From: Geomicrobium sediminis
GTDB lineage: Bacteria > Bacillota > Bacilli > Bacillales > Marinococcaceae
Assembly (NCBI RefSeq): GCF_016908595.1
Contig: NZ_JAFBEC010000002.1
Location: 248,001-312,000, forward strand
Length of the DNA: 64,000 nt
Direction: 5' to 3'
The notes under the pieces are model-generated. The model was not told the origin of the DNA, made no database searches, and worked only from the letters and a program-made list of their open reading frames with translations. The translations under genes and the position numbers were made by a program. This document shows, one piece after another, positions 1 through 7,227 of this stretch; position 1 is the stretch's first letter; each line of letters begins with the position of its first letter.

Positions 1-91
1 ATTCTACACTCTTCCCTGCTTCCGCTGCTTTAATTGTTGCCATTAGACCGGCTAAGCCGCCACCGACAACAATGATGTTTCCGTTGCTCAT
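1..91 (-). CDS. sdhA: Succinate dehydrogenase flavoprotein subunit, N-terminal fragment
   Basis: Only the first 30 codons are in the window; the gene runs off the left edge. The translated start reads MSNGNIIVVGGGLAGLMAT, a Rossmann FAD-binding glycine motif (GGGLAG) as expected for the catalytic flavoprotein of complex II, which oxidises succinate to fumarate on the inner face of the membrane. It starts 15 nt after the sdhC stop in the same direction, as in the sdhCAB operon of Bacillus. Identity rests on this motif plus its position behind sdhC; catalytic residues lie outside the window. Confidence 0.9.
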   Translation of the reverse strand, partial: MSNGNIIVVGGGLAGLMATIKAAEAGKSVE

Positions 92-106
92 GAATCACCG
101 ACTCCT

Positions 107-736
107 TTACATGTTAGCTAAAGCTGGATCTAAGAACGCAATAATCGCGCGAATACCAATGTAACTTAGTACTAAGAATACTGTAATACTTACGTATGTC
201 ATGATCTTCTGAGATCTTGGTGTAACCGTAAGTCCCCAAGATACTGCAAATGACCAAAGTCCGTTTGCAAAGTGGAATGTAGCAGCTAATACACCCGCAA
301 TATAAAATACAAGCATAAATGGACTGCTTAAAATGTCCGCCATCATGTCATAGTTTACATCTGCACCGAATGCTGCAGCAACACGTGTTTCCCAAACGTG
401 CCAAGCGATAAAGATGACAAGGAATACACCTGTCACTCGTTGTAACATGAACATAATGTTACGGAAGAATCCGTATCTTCTCGTGTTGCTCTTACCTAAA
501 AATGCAATATACAAGCCGTAAATCGCATGGTAAAGAAGTGGTAAGAAGATCACGAAAATTTCAAGTGCATAGCGAAAAGGCAAACTTTCCATAAAATGTG
601 CAGCGGCGTTAAACGAACTTGCACCGTACACCGCGAAATGGTTAATGATAAAGTGCTGAATTAAGAATACACCGACTGGAATGACCCCGAGTAATGAGTG
701 TAGTCTTCGGTTAAAAAACTCTTGATTCTGAGGCAT
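107..736 (-). CDS. sdhC: Succinate dehydrogenase cytochrome b558 subunit
   Basis: A 209-residue membrane anchor with five hydrophobic helices that binds haem b and passes electrons from SdhAB to menaquinone. Histidines are seen at residues 28, 70, 113 and 155, the same positions I recall as the four haem axial ligands of the B. subtilis protein, and the length is similar. The start has a ribosome site (GAGGGGGAG) about 8 nt upstream. It is the first gene of the sdhCAB operon, read from a sigma-A promoter about 270 nt upstream, so the mRNA has a long leader. In Bacillus this operon is iron-sparing regulated by a small RNA; nothing here shows that directly. Confidence 0.96.
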   Translation of the reverse strand: MPQNQEFFNRRLHSLLGVIPVGVFLIQHFIINHFAVYGASSFNAAAHFMESLPFRYALEIFVIFLPLLYHAIYGLYIAFLGKSNTRRYGFFRNIMFMLQRVTGVFLVIFIAWHVWETRVAAAFGADVNYDMMADILSSPFMLVFYIAGVLAATFHFANGLWSFAVSWGLTVTPRSQKIMTYVSITVFLVLSYIGIRAIIAFLDPALANM

Positions 737-1010
737 CGATAAGGCTCCCCCTCTATTTTTGCTGACCCTTGCTCCTAGTACCTAGCCTATCCATATTTTT
801 TGCTTGTCTATGCGCTATGAAAACCCTCCCTATGGCACTCCACGAACACGGCGCAAACTGTCTCCCCGTGTTACGTCCAGTATTCGATGAAGATATATGC
901 TATTAAACGGAACGAATATGTAACCCTCGTCAGTTTGACCAGCATTCAAAACCTAAGCGTTTTCATACTAACTAAACTGTGTCCCGTCCATTCATATTTC
1001 CGACATATTT
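737..1010 (-). promoter_or_regulatory. Long 5' leader of sdhCAB
   Basis: Between the predicted transcription start (about 1005) and the sdhC start lie about 270 nt with no open frame preceded by a ribosome site. One clear hairpin is seen: AACACGG at 845-851 pairs with CCGTGTT at 866-872. There is no T-run, so it is not a terminator. The leader could carry post-transcriptional control, but no known riboswitch motif was recognised. Confidence 0.5.
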
Positions 1011-1039
1011 ATTGTACTCTGACACGGTAGAGTCGTCAA
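1011..1039 (-). promoter_or_regulatory. Sigma-A promoter of sdhCAB
   Basis: On the minus strand TTGACG (1039-1034), a 17-nt spacer and TACAAT (1016-1011) form a near-consensus vegetative promoter pointing at sdhC. Confidence 0.75.
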
Positions 1040-1117
1040 GAAAGCAGATAAAACGCATTCATATACGATCATTTGCGATATTTTTACATTTCTGTAGTTT
1101 TCTTTTTGTGAAACGCT

Positions 1118-1123
1118 TATAAT
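1118..1123 (+). promoter_or_regulatory. Likely -10 element of the yslB promoter
   Basis: A perfect TATAAT lies 27 nt before the yslB start. The -35 about 17 nt upstream (near 1095) is poor. It is divergent from the sdhC promoter. Confidence 0.5.
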
Positions 1124-1149
1124 AGATAATTGAATTGGGGGAGATTTCT

Positions 1150-1542
1150 TTGTCTGAGGAAGTACGTAAATATACAGATTTCGGCTACGAATTACTTCGA
1201 GAAGCACTGCTACCAGAGCTACTCAACGATGATCAAGACGACATCCTCTATCTCGGCGGCAAGTTGTTAGCGAGAAAGTATCCTCTTGAAAACATCGAAC
1301 AGCTTTCGGCATTTTTTGACAAGGCAGGTTGGGGACGACTAGAACTTGTGAAATCTGGCAAAAAATCAACGACGTTTGATTTGCATTTTTTTGAAGATGA
1401 AAAGCGGGAGAATTTCTCTCGTCATATTGAAGCCGGGTTTATTGCTGCCCAATATGAGTTACTCTATCAAACGACTGCCGAAGCAATCCTCGAGCGAAAG
1501 CGTCGACGCTTCCGTTTACATATACATATGGACCTCATGTAG
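1150..1542 (+). CDS. yslB: YslB-like DUF2507 protein
   Basis: A 130-residue soluble protein of unknown function, recognised by its position between sdhC and uvrC and by family resemblance to DUF2507/YslB; the fold is related to small V4R-like ligand-binding domains, from memory. The start is taken as TTG at 1150 because GGGGGAG (1137-1143) sits at ideal spacing before it; the upstream in-frame TTG at 1135 overlaps that ribosome site. It is one of the few plus-strand genes, divergent from sdhC and convergent with uvrC, with a terminator right after it. B. subtilis has lysC between yslB and uvrC; it is missing here. Confidence 0.85.
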   Translation: MSEEVRKYTDFGYELLREALLPELLNDDQDDILYLGGKLLARKYPLENIEQLSAFFDKAGWGRLELVKSGKKSTTFDLHFFEDEKRENFSRHIEAGFIAAQYELLYQTTAEAILERKRRRFRLHIHMDLM

Positions 1543-1555
1543 TGAATTAGAGAAC

Positions 1556-1592
1556 ACCAGCCAGACGACCCGATCGTTTGGCTGGTTTAGTT
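1556..1592 (+). terminator. Intrinsic terminator of yslB
   Basis: A 13-bp stem (1556-1568 with 1574-1586, one G-T pair) with loop CCCGA is followed by TTTAGTTTT. It abuts the uvrC stop codon, so the yslB terminator overlaps the end of the converging gene. Confidence 0.8.
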
Positions 1593-3359
1593 TTCTCGTA
1601 ATCTCGTCATAATCTCTTGCGCTACTTTTTCTGGAATTGAAATATTTGTGAACTCTTCAAGCTCTGCTTCTTTCATTTTCTTAATGGAACCAAAGTGTTT
1701 AAAGAGCTTCTTTTTCCTCTTATCGCCAACACCTTCCACATCATCAAGCACAGACTTTTGTACACTTTTCCCTCGTGAATCACGATGAAACGTAATCGCA
1801 AATCGGTGTACTTCATCTTGGATTCGTTGTAGCAAATAAAAGGCGTGACTGTCTCTCGCTAAAGGAATGACCGTCGCATCTTCACCAAATAATAGTTGCG
1901 ATGTTTTATGCTTATCATCCTTTGCAAGGCCAGCAACAGGCAAAGATAAACCCAATTCATCTTCCAACACGGAAATGGCTGCACGTAATTGACCTTTACC
2001 ACCGTCGACGAGAATCAAATCAGGCATCGGTGCTTCTTCACGTAACAAACGTAAATAACGGCGACGAATGACTTCTTTCATTGATGCATAATCATCTGGG
2101 CCTTCAACGTCACGAACGCGATATTTTCGGTAACTTTTCTTTTCTGGCTTACCGTCCACAAACACGACCATCGCAGATACTGGATCGGTTCCTTGAATGT
2201 TTGAGTTATCAAATGCTTCAATTCGATATGGAGCATTAATCGCCATCGCTTCGCCAAGATGCTCGACCGCTCGAACCGTACGTTCTTCATCTCGTTCTAA
2301 CAAGCGGAACTTCGCAGCAAGTGCTTCATCCGCATTTTGACCAGCAAGTTCAACGAGGTCTTTTTTCTTTCCGCGTTTCGGAACACGTACGCTCGTTTCA
2401 AGCACTTGCTCTACTTCTTCATAACCGGCAACATCTGGTATGAGAATTTCTTTTGGCTTAATATGAGCGCCTTCCCAATAAAACTGACCGAGGAACGAAA
2501 GAAAATCATCCTCTGGTTCTTGATAAAAAGGAAAAATAGAGACGTCGCGTTCAATTAATTTCCCTTGTCGTACAAAAAAGACTTGTACGCACATCCATCC
2601 TTTATCGAATGAATACGCAAATACGTCACGATCAACACCATCTACCTCTGTCATTTTTTGCTTTTCCATAACCGCGTCAATATGTTGAATTTGATCCCGA
2701 AGTTCTTTTGCACGCTCAAAATTCAAGTCTTCTGATGCTTGAAGCATGTTTTGTTCGATTTCTTTTCGGATCGTTTTATGACCGTTGTTAAGAAAACGAC
2801 CAATTTCTGATGTTAACGCTTGATTCTGAGCTTGTGATACTTCAAATTCACACGGCGCTAAACATTGACCAATATGATAATACAAACAAACACGATCTGG
2901 TAACGTTCTACATTTGCGAAGTGGATACAAACGATCGAGCAGCTTTTTTGTTTCGTTTGCCGCAAAGGCATTCGGATACGGGCCAAAATACTTGCCGCCA
3001 TCTTTTTTGACGTTTCTCGTCGTAATGAGCCTAGGGTGTTCTTCATTCGTTATTTTTAAATACGGATATGATTTATCGTCTTTCAGTAAGACGTTGTACT
3101 TCGGTTCATACTTCTTAATTAAGTTCATCTCTAAAATGAGCGCTTCAATGTTTGACGACGTAATAATATATTCAAAGTCATCGATCTGACTAACGAGGCG
3201 TTGTGTTTTCGTATCATGGCTCCCTGTAAAATAAGAGCGAACTCGGTTCTTTAACACTTTTGCTTTACCGACATAGATAATGGCGCCATTTCGATTTTTC
3301 ATGAGATAGCATCCGGGCTTGGCTGGAATAACCGCAAGTTTCTCTTTAAGAGTGTCCAT
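1587..3359 (-). CDS. uvrC: Excinuclease ABC subunit C
   Basis: A 590-residue nuclease of nucleotide excision repair that makes both incisions around a lesion bound by UvrB. Domains in order: GIY-YIG nuclease at residues 14-93 (GCYLM, then YVGKAK), a UVR/UvrB-binding motif near 196-232, the RNase H-like nuclease domain from about 375 (start [11 protein letters not shown]), and tandem helix-hairpin-helix near 530-575 ([18 protein letters not shown]). The length matches the family. The ribosome site GGGGAGGTG is about 6 nt before ATG. It follows the trxA terminator and has no obvious strong promoter of its own. Confidence 0.98.
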   Translation of the reverse strand: MDTLKEKLAVIPAKPGCYLMKNRNGAIIYVGKAKVLKNRVRSYFTGSHDTKTQRLVSQIDDFEYIITSSNIEALILEMNLIKKYEPKYNVLLKDDKSYPYLKITNEEHPRLITTRNVKKDGGKYFGPYPNAFAANETKKLLDRLYPLRKCRTLPDRVCLYYHIGQCLAPCEFEVSQAQNQALTSEIGRFLNNGHKTIRKEIEQNMLQASEDLNFERAKELRDQIQHIDAVMEKQKMTEVDGVDRDVFAYSFDKGWMCVQVFFVRQGKLIERDVSIFPFYQEPEDDFLSFLGQFYWEGAHIKPKEILIPDVAGYEEVEQVLETSVRVPKRGKKKDLVELAGQNADEALAAKFRLLERDEERTVRAVEHLGEAMAINAPYRIEAFDNSNIQGTDPVSAMVVFVDGKPEKKSYRKYRVRDVEGPDDYASMKEVIRRRYLRLLREEAPMPDLILVDGGKGQLRAAISVLEDELGLSLPVAGLAKDDKHKTSQLLFGEDATVIPLARDSHAFYLLQRIQDEVHRFAITFHRDSRGKSVQKSVLDDVEGVGDKRKKKLFKHFGSIKKMKEAELEEFTNISIPEKVAQEIMTRLREN

Positions 3360-3390
3360 ATGAACACCTCCCCTTCACCGAAAAGTAGAA

Positions 3391-3418
3391 AAAAAGCCTG
3401 AAGCGAATCAGGCTTTTT
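3391..3418 (-). terminator. Intrinsic terminator of trxA
   Basis: A perfect 11-bp stem (AAAAAGCCTGA, 3391-3401, with 3408-3418) sits just behind the trxA stop, and its U-tract is part of the stem, as is common in Bacillus. Confidence 0.85.
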
Positions 3419-3426
3419 CTTCTGCT

Positions 3427-3741
3427 CTATAGATGTTTTTGAAGCAATTCAACAAGTGCTTCTTTCGGTTGGAAGCCTACAACTTGTTCTACTTGCTCGC
3501 CGTCTTTAAAGACCATCAATGTTGGGATACTCATAACCCCAAACTTTCCTGCAGTTTCTTTGTTGTCATCAACGTCGAGTTTAGCGATTTTAACTTTGTC
3601 GCCCATTTCTCCGTCAATTTCTTCAAGTACTGGTGCAATCATTTTACAAGGTCCGCACCATGGTGCCCAAAAATCTGCAAGTACGACGCCTTGGGACGTT
3701 TGCTCTGCAAAGTCTTGATCCGTAACATTTACAATTGCCAT
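3427..3741 (-). CDS. trxA: Thioredoxin
   Basis: A 104-residue cytosolic thiol-disulfide reductant. The active site WCGPCK occupies residues 28-33 within the usual FWAPWCGPC context, and the cis-Pro loop (SIPT) is present. The length is canonical. It is monocistronic: a promoter lies just upstream and a strong terminator directly downstream. The start is ATG with AAAGGGG about 9 nt upstream. It is probably the essential housekeeping thioredoxin. Confidence 0.98.
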   Translation of the reverse strand: MAIVNVTDQDFAEQTSQGVVLADFWAPWCGPCKMIAPVLEEIDGEMGDKVKIAKLDVDDNKETAGKFGVMSIPTLMVFKDGEQVEQVVGFQPKEALVELLQKHL

Positions 3742-3780
3742 TGTGATAATCCCCTTTCATTTCTATCTTTCCACACCGTA

Positions 3781-3809
3781 AGTATAGCATTCGTAAAACT
3801 TCGTGAGAA
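3781..3809 (-). promoter_or_regulatory. Probable sigma-A promoter of trxA
   Basis: On the minus strand TATACT (3786-3781) is 17 nt from TTCTCA (3809-3804). The -10 is good and the -35 has 4 of 6 consensus bases. It lies 40 nt before the trxA start. Confidence 0.55.
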
Positions 3810-3880
3810 ATAATCTGCTTACACTTCGATGTACTTTTTCATTTATACGTGAACGCGTTCATTTGGTCAATAGTGGTATT

Positions 3881-3914
3881 AAAAAACACACCAGAAATGA
3901 CATCTGGTGTGTTT
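3881..3914 (-). terminator. Terminator of the fadR-fadB-etfBA operon
   Basis: A perfect 12-bp stem (3884-3895 with 3903-3914, AAACACACCAGA) ends in TTTTTT on the minus strand, 9 nt after the etfA stop. Confidence 0.88.
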
Positions 3915-3922
3915 GGGGGTTG

Positions 3923-4900
3923 TTACGCTCCTGCTTTTACTTTCTTAAACTCTTCAGTGAGGATCGGAAGAATGTCGAAGAGGTCTCCAACAAGACCGTA
4001 ATCCGCTACATCAAAGATTGGTGCTTCCTCATCTTTGTTGATCGCAACGATCACTTTCGAGTTACTCATTCCTGCCAAATGCTGAATTGCACCAGAAATA
4101 CCTACAGCAATATAAAGTTCAGGTGTAACGACTTTTCCTGTTTGACCAATTTGTAACGAGTAGTCACAATACTCAGCGTCACAAGCACCACGTGAAGCAC
4201 CAACTGCTCCACCTAGAATGTCTGCAAGTTCTTCAAGTGGCTTAAATCCATCTGCACTCTTCACTCCACGACCACCAGCAACGATGACTTTCGCTTCTGC
4301 AAGGTCGACTTTACCACTCGTCTTCTTCACGATATCTTTGATGACTGTGCGTAAGTCTTTCAAATCTACAGAAACTTCTTTCGTCTCACCACTTCTTGAA
4401 GAATCAACTTCAAGTGCTGCAATGTTGTTCGGTCTTACTGTTGCAAAGACGAGGCCACTTGATACGCTCTTCTTCTCAAACGCTTTACCAGAGTAGATTG
4501 GACGAGTGAAGATTACTTCTTCGCCAACTTCTTCAATATCAACAACGTCTGAGACAAGTCCTGACGATAGCTTCGCAGCTAAACGAGGCGCAAGGTCCTT
4601 ACCAGAAGACGTGTGTGGAATTAAAAGCGCATCTGGACTTTCACTCTCAATTACTTGTAACAACACTTGCTTATACGCGTCTGTTGTATACGTTTTCAAG
4701 TCTGAATGTTCAGCAACAAGAACTTCATCTGCTCCTTGTTGAATAAGCTGTTCACTAAATGATGCAACATTTTCACCGACGAGAAGTGCCTTTACTGAAC
4801 CTTCTCCAGCAATTTTCTTTCCAGCTGCAATCACTTCAAAGGAAACGTTACGTAGTTCTCCATCTTTTGATTCTGCAAGTACAAGTACATTTTTAGACAT
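3923..4900 (-). CDS. etfA: Electron transfer flavoprotein alpha subunit
   Basis: 325 residues. With EtfB it forms the soluble flavoprotein that takes electrons from acyl-CoA dehydrogenases. The C-terminal FAD domain is clear: GGRGVKS near 208, then GASRGACDAEY and GQTGKVVTPELYIAVGISG, which bind FAD. The gene follows etfB by 14 nt and is last in a four-gene operon with fadR and fadB, which fits a role in fatty-acid beta-oxidation. Start ATG with AGGAGG about 9 nt upstream. Confidence 0.97.
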   Translation of the reverse strand: MSKNVLVLAESKDGELRNVSFEVIAAGKKIAGEGSVKALLVGENVASFSEQLIQQGADEVLVAEHSDLKTYTTDAYKQVLLQVIESESPDALLIPHTSSGKDLAPRLAAKLSSGLVSDVVDIEEVGEEVIFTRPIYSGKAFEKKSVSSGLVFATVRPNNIAALEVDSSRSGETKEVSVDLKDLRTVIKDIVKKTSGKVDLAEAKVIVAGGRGVKSADGFKPLEELADILGGAVGASRGACDAEYCDYSLQIGQTGKVVTPELYIAVGISGAIQHLAGMSNSKVIVAINKDEEAPIFDVADYGLVGDLFDILPILTEEFKKVKAGA

Positions 4901-4914
4901 GTTGTAATTCCTCC

Positions 4915-5688
4915 TTATATGACCTTTGCTTCGGTTCTGAGCAATTTGATGAGTTCTTCCACTTGTTCTGCTGGTTCACCGTCAAGCTTCTTACCTGCTT
5001 GCTTTTCTGGTGGCAAAAAGCGGTCGACCGTTTTTGTTTTCGCTTCTAGCTCATCTTCGTCTAAATCAAGATCATCAAGGTCAAGCGTCTCAAGCGGTTT
5101 CTTCTTCGCTTTCATAATGCCTGGTAATGAAGGATAACGTGGCTCATTTAAGCCTTGTTGACACGTTACAAGAAGTGGAAGTTCTGTTTCGACAACTTCA
5201 ACATCCCCTTCAACGTCACGCTCAACCGTTGCTTTTGTACCATCAATATCAAGTTTTGTAATCGTTGTCAGTTGGTTGATATCAAGAAGCTCTGCAAGTC
5301 GCGGGGCAACTTGTCCAGCGCCATCATCGACAGCGACATTTCCACCTAGAATAATATCAAATTCTTGGTTTTTGAAGTAAGCCGCTAACATTTCAGAAAT
5401 CGTATAATGATCAACTTCATCATCAAGGTCTTCTGTATCAAGAAGTACAGCTTTATCTGCACCCATTGCTAATGCTGTACGAAGCTCTTTCTCTGCCTCT
5501 TCGTCTCCGACAGTGACGACTGTAACTTCACCATCGTTTGCTTCCTTAAGGACAATGGCTTCTTCAATTGCATATTCGTCATAAGGGTTAATGACAAATT
5601 CTGCGCCTTCCTCATCGACACGACCGTCTTTAATCTCTACCTTTTCTTCCGTATCGAATGTACGTTTCATAACCACAAAAATGTTCAT
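4915..5688 (-). CDS. etfB: Electron transfer flavoprotein beta subunit
   Basis: 257 residues, the AMP-binding partner of EtfA. The N-terminal pattern MNIFVVMKRTFDTEEKV, a middle GGNVAVDDGAGQVAPRLAE and TCQQGLNEPRYPSLPGIMKAKKK (split here by family knowledge) are typical. A strongly acidic stretch rich in Asp and Leu lies at about residues 195-215, a variable region in this family. The ribosome site AAGGAGGAGG is excellent. The gene sits between fadB and etfA in the FadR operon. Confidence 0.97.
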   Translation of the reverse strand: MNIFVVMKRTFDTEEKVEIKDGRVDEEGAEFVINPYDEYAIEEAIVLKEANDGEVTVVTVGDEEAEKELRTALAMGADKAVLLDTEDLDDEVDHYTISEMLAAYFKNQEFDIILGGNVAVDDGAGQVAPRLAELLDINQLTTITKLDIDGTKATVERDVEGDVEVVETELPLLVTCQQGLNEPRYPSLPGIMKAKKKPLETLDLDDLDLDEDELEAKTKTVDRFLPPEKQAGKKLDGEPAEQVEELIKLLRTEAKVI

Positions 5689-5709
5689 CTGGTTTCCTCC
5701 TCCTTAGAA

Positions 5710-6471
5710 TTAACGATTTGAAAATACTGGCTTTCTCTTCTCTAGAAATGCTGCAATGCCTTCTTTAGAATCTTCGCTATCGAAACATTCATCAAAATAT
5801 TTCGCTTCTTTCTTTAAGCCTTCTTCTAAAGATTGACCACTCGCAGCATGCTGAATGAGATCGAGAATGCGTGAAGTTGTTACTGTGCTCTTGCTGGCAA
5901 TCGTATCGGCAAGAATGCCGGCTTTCTCTAGGAGCTCAGATTCATCTTTCGCAACGTCGTTTACTAGGCCCCACTGATGTGCTTGTACACCAGTAATCGG
6001 AATGCCAGTAAGCATCATTTCAGTTGCCTTATGCGGTCCTACAAGCTTCGGTAGCCGTTGTGTACCTCCGTATGCAGGGAGCAAACCGAGGTTCGTCTCT
6101 GGTAAGCCTAATTTGCAATCTTCTGTAGCGATTCTTATCGTACAGACCATCGCTAATTCTAGACCGCCACCAAGAGCGGCACCGTGGATCGCAGCGATGA
6201 CTGGCTTTTTTAATTGTTCAATCTTATTAAACAATAATTGACCATTTTCTGCAAGTGCTTGACCTGAGCTCCCTTGGAACTCTTTAATGTCAGCTCCTGC
6301 AACAAAAAAGCGTCCTTCACCGTGCAAAACGATCGCTCGTACGCTTTCATCGTTTTCAGCTTCCGTAATCGCTTCATCTAAAGATTTCAATACTTTCGTC
6401 GACAAAGCATTTGCAGGAGGGTGCTTAATGGTTAACCACAAGACCGCTCCTTGTTTGTTCTTTTCAATCAT
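5710..6471 (-). CDS. fadB: Enoyl-CoA hydratase (crotonase family)
   Basis: 253 residues. Crotonase-fold enzyme, expected to hydrate trans-2-enoyl-CoA in beta-oxidation. The oxyanion-hole and CoA-binding segments are visible: GRFFVAGADIKEF near 53-65 and AAIHGAALGGGLELAM near 95-110, followed by GLPETNLGLLPAYGGTQRL with the conserved glutamate. It corresponds to B. subtilis YsiB/FadB. It starts 23 nt after fadR, with ribosome site GAGAGGAG, and precedes etfB, so dehydrogenation electrons and hydration are encoded together. Its exact chain-length preference is not visible. Confidence 0.95.
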   Translation of the reverse strand: MIEKNKQGAVLWLTIKHPPANALSTKVLKSLDEAITEAENDESVRAIVLHGEGRFFVAGADIKEFQGSSGQALAENGQLLFNKIEQLKKPVIAAIHGAALGGGLELAMVCTIRIATEDCKLGLPETNLGLLPAYGGTQRLPKLVGPHKATEMMLTGIPITGVQAHQWGLVNDVAKDESELLEKAGILADTIASKSTVTTSRILDLIQHAASGQSLEEGLKKEAKYFDECFDSEDSKEGIAAFLEKRKPVFSNR

Positions 6472-6494
6472 AATTTAAAAGGCTCCTCTCTCGA

Positions 6495-7091
6495 TCATGA
6501 TGACTTCTGAAAGCCTGTTAAGAGCATGTGATACGTTTCTTGTGAAAGTGACTCTAAGTCAAACTTTCCTTCTTTCATGACCCAATTTGTCACAATTTCA
6601 TCAAGCGTACCAAATAACATCTGACGAGCTAGCTTCGTATCAAGTTGCTCTTGAAAGATTCCTTCGGCTTTCCCTTCATCTATAACATTCTCCATAACTT
6701 GCACATACCCTTTCAGAACATCGTTTATTTTTAGACGAAGTTCGCGGGCAGATTGCCTGAGTTCTAGCTGAGTCACGACAGCAAGGTCCGGTTGTTCTGC
6801 AAGTTGCGACAAATGCATTTCGACAAGAAATCGCAGCTTTTCTTTTGCATCAAAACACGTTTCAAGACGCTTTTCAATCGTTGTTATAAACGTTCCCATT
6901 TTCAAGCGAAACAACGAAATGAGAATGTCTTCTTTGTTTTTGAAATAAAGATAAATTGTTCCGTCTGCAACGCCCGCTTCTTTTGCTATTTTGGAGACTT
7001 GCGCATGATGGTAGCCGTGTTTTGCAATGACTGTCACTGCTGCATCAATAATCAAGTGGTACTTCTCAGAATTTCGTTTATCTACTGCCAT
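6495..7091 (-). CDS. fadR: TetR-family fatty-acid degradation repressor FadR
   Basis: 198 residues. The N-terminal TetR helix-turn-helix spans about 10-56 (AKEAGVADGTIYLYFKNKEDI), followed by an all-helical ligand domain. In B. subtilis the orthologue YsiA/FadR represses beta-oxidation genes and is released by long-chain acyl-CoA. It is the first gene of an operon with fadB, etfB and etfA, and a perfect FadR operator sits 31 nt upstream, over the start of transcription, so it is probably autoregulated. Confidence 0.95.
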   Translation of the reverse strand: MAVDKRNSEKYHLIIDAAVTVIAKHGYHHAQVSKIAKEAGVADGTIYLYFKNKEDILISLFRLKMGTFITTIEKRLETCFDAKEKLRFLVEMHLSQLAEQPDLAVVTQLELRQSARELRLKINDVLKGYVQVMENVIDEGKAEGIFQEQLDTKLARQMLFGTLDEIVTNWVMKEGKFDLESLSQETYHMLLTGFQKSS

Positions 7092-7121
7092 GTGCGGCTA
7101 CTCCCTTATGTCCAACAATTA

Positions 7122-7139
7122 TGAATGATTACTCATTCA
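7122..7139. promoter_or_regulatory. FadR operator
   Basis: The 18-nt dyad TGAATGATTACTCATTCA matches the published B. subtilis FadR consensus (TGAATGAMTANTCATTCA) at every position. It starts 4 nt downstream of the fadR -10 element, so bound repressor would block initiation. Confidence 0.9.
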
Positions 7140-7142
7140 TAA

Positions 7143-7171
7143 ATTTTACTGAATGTACGATTGCTTGTCAA
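7143..7171 (-). promoter_or_regulatory. Sigma-A promoter of fadR-fadB-etfBA
   Basis: On the minus strand a perfect TTGACA (7171-7166), a 17-nt spacer and TAAAAT (7148-7143). The FadR operator lies immediately downstream. Confidence 0.82.
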
Positions 7172-7189
7172 TCTTATAAACAAAGATCA

Positions 7190-7215
7190 CAGTCCGGATG
7201 AAGCTTACCGGACTG
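7190..7215 (-). terminator. Probable terminator of lcfA
   Basis: An 8-bp perfect stem CAGTCCGG/CCGGACTG with a 10-nt loop lies 12 nt after the lcfA stop. The T-tract on the minus strand is broken (TGATCTTTGTTT), so efficiency is uncertain. It separates lcfA from the fadR promoter. Confidence 0.6.
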
Positions 7216-7227
7216 CTGCCACTAGTT

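Noticed and set aside
1587-3359. Several open frames of 60-90 codons opposite or out of frame with uvrC
   Set aside because: No ribosome sites, odd amino acid composition, and uvrC in this interval is unambiguous.
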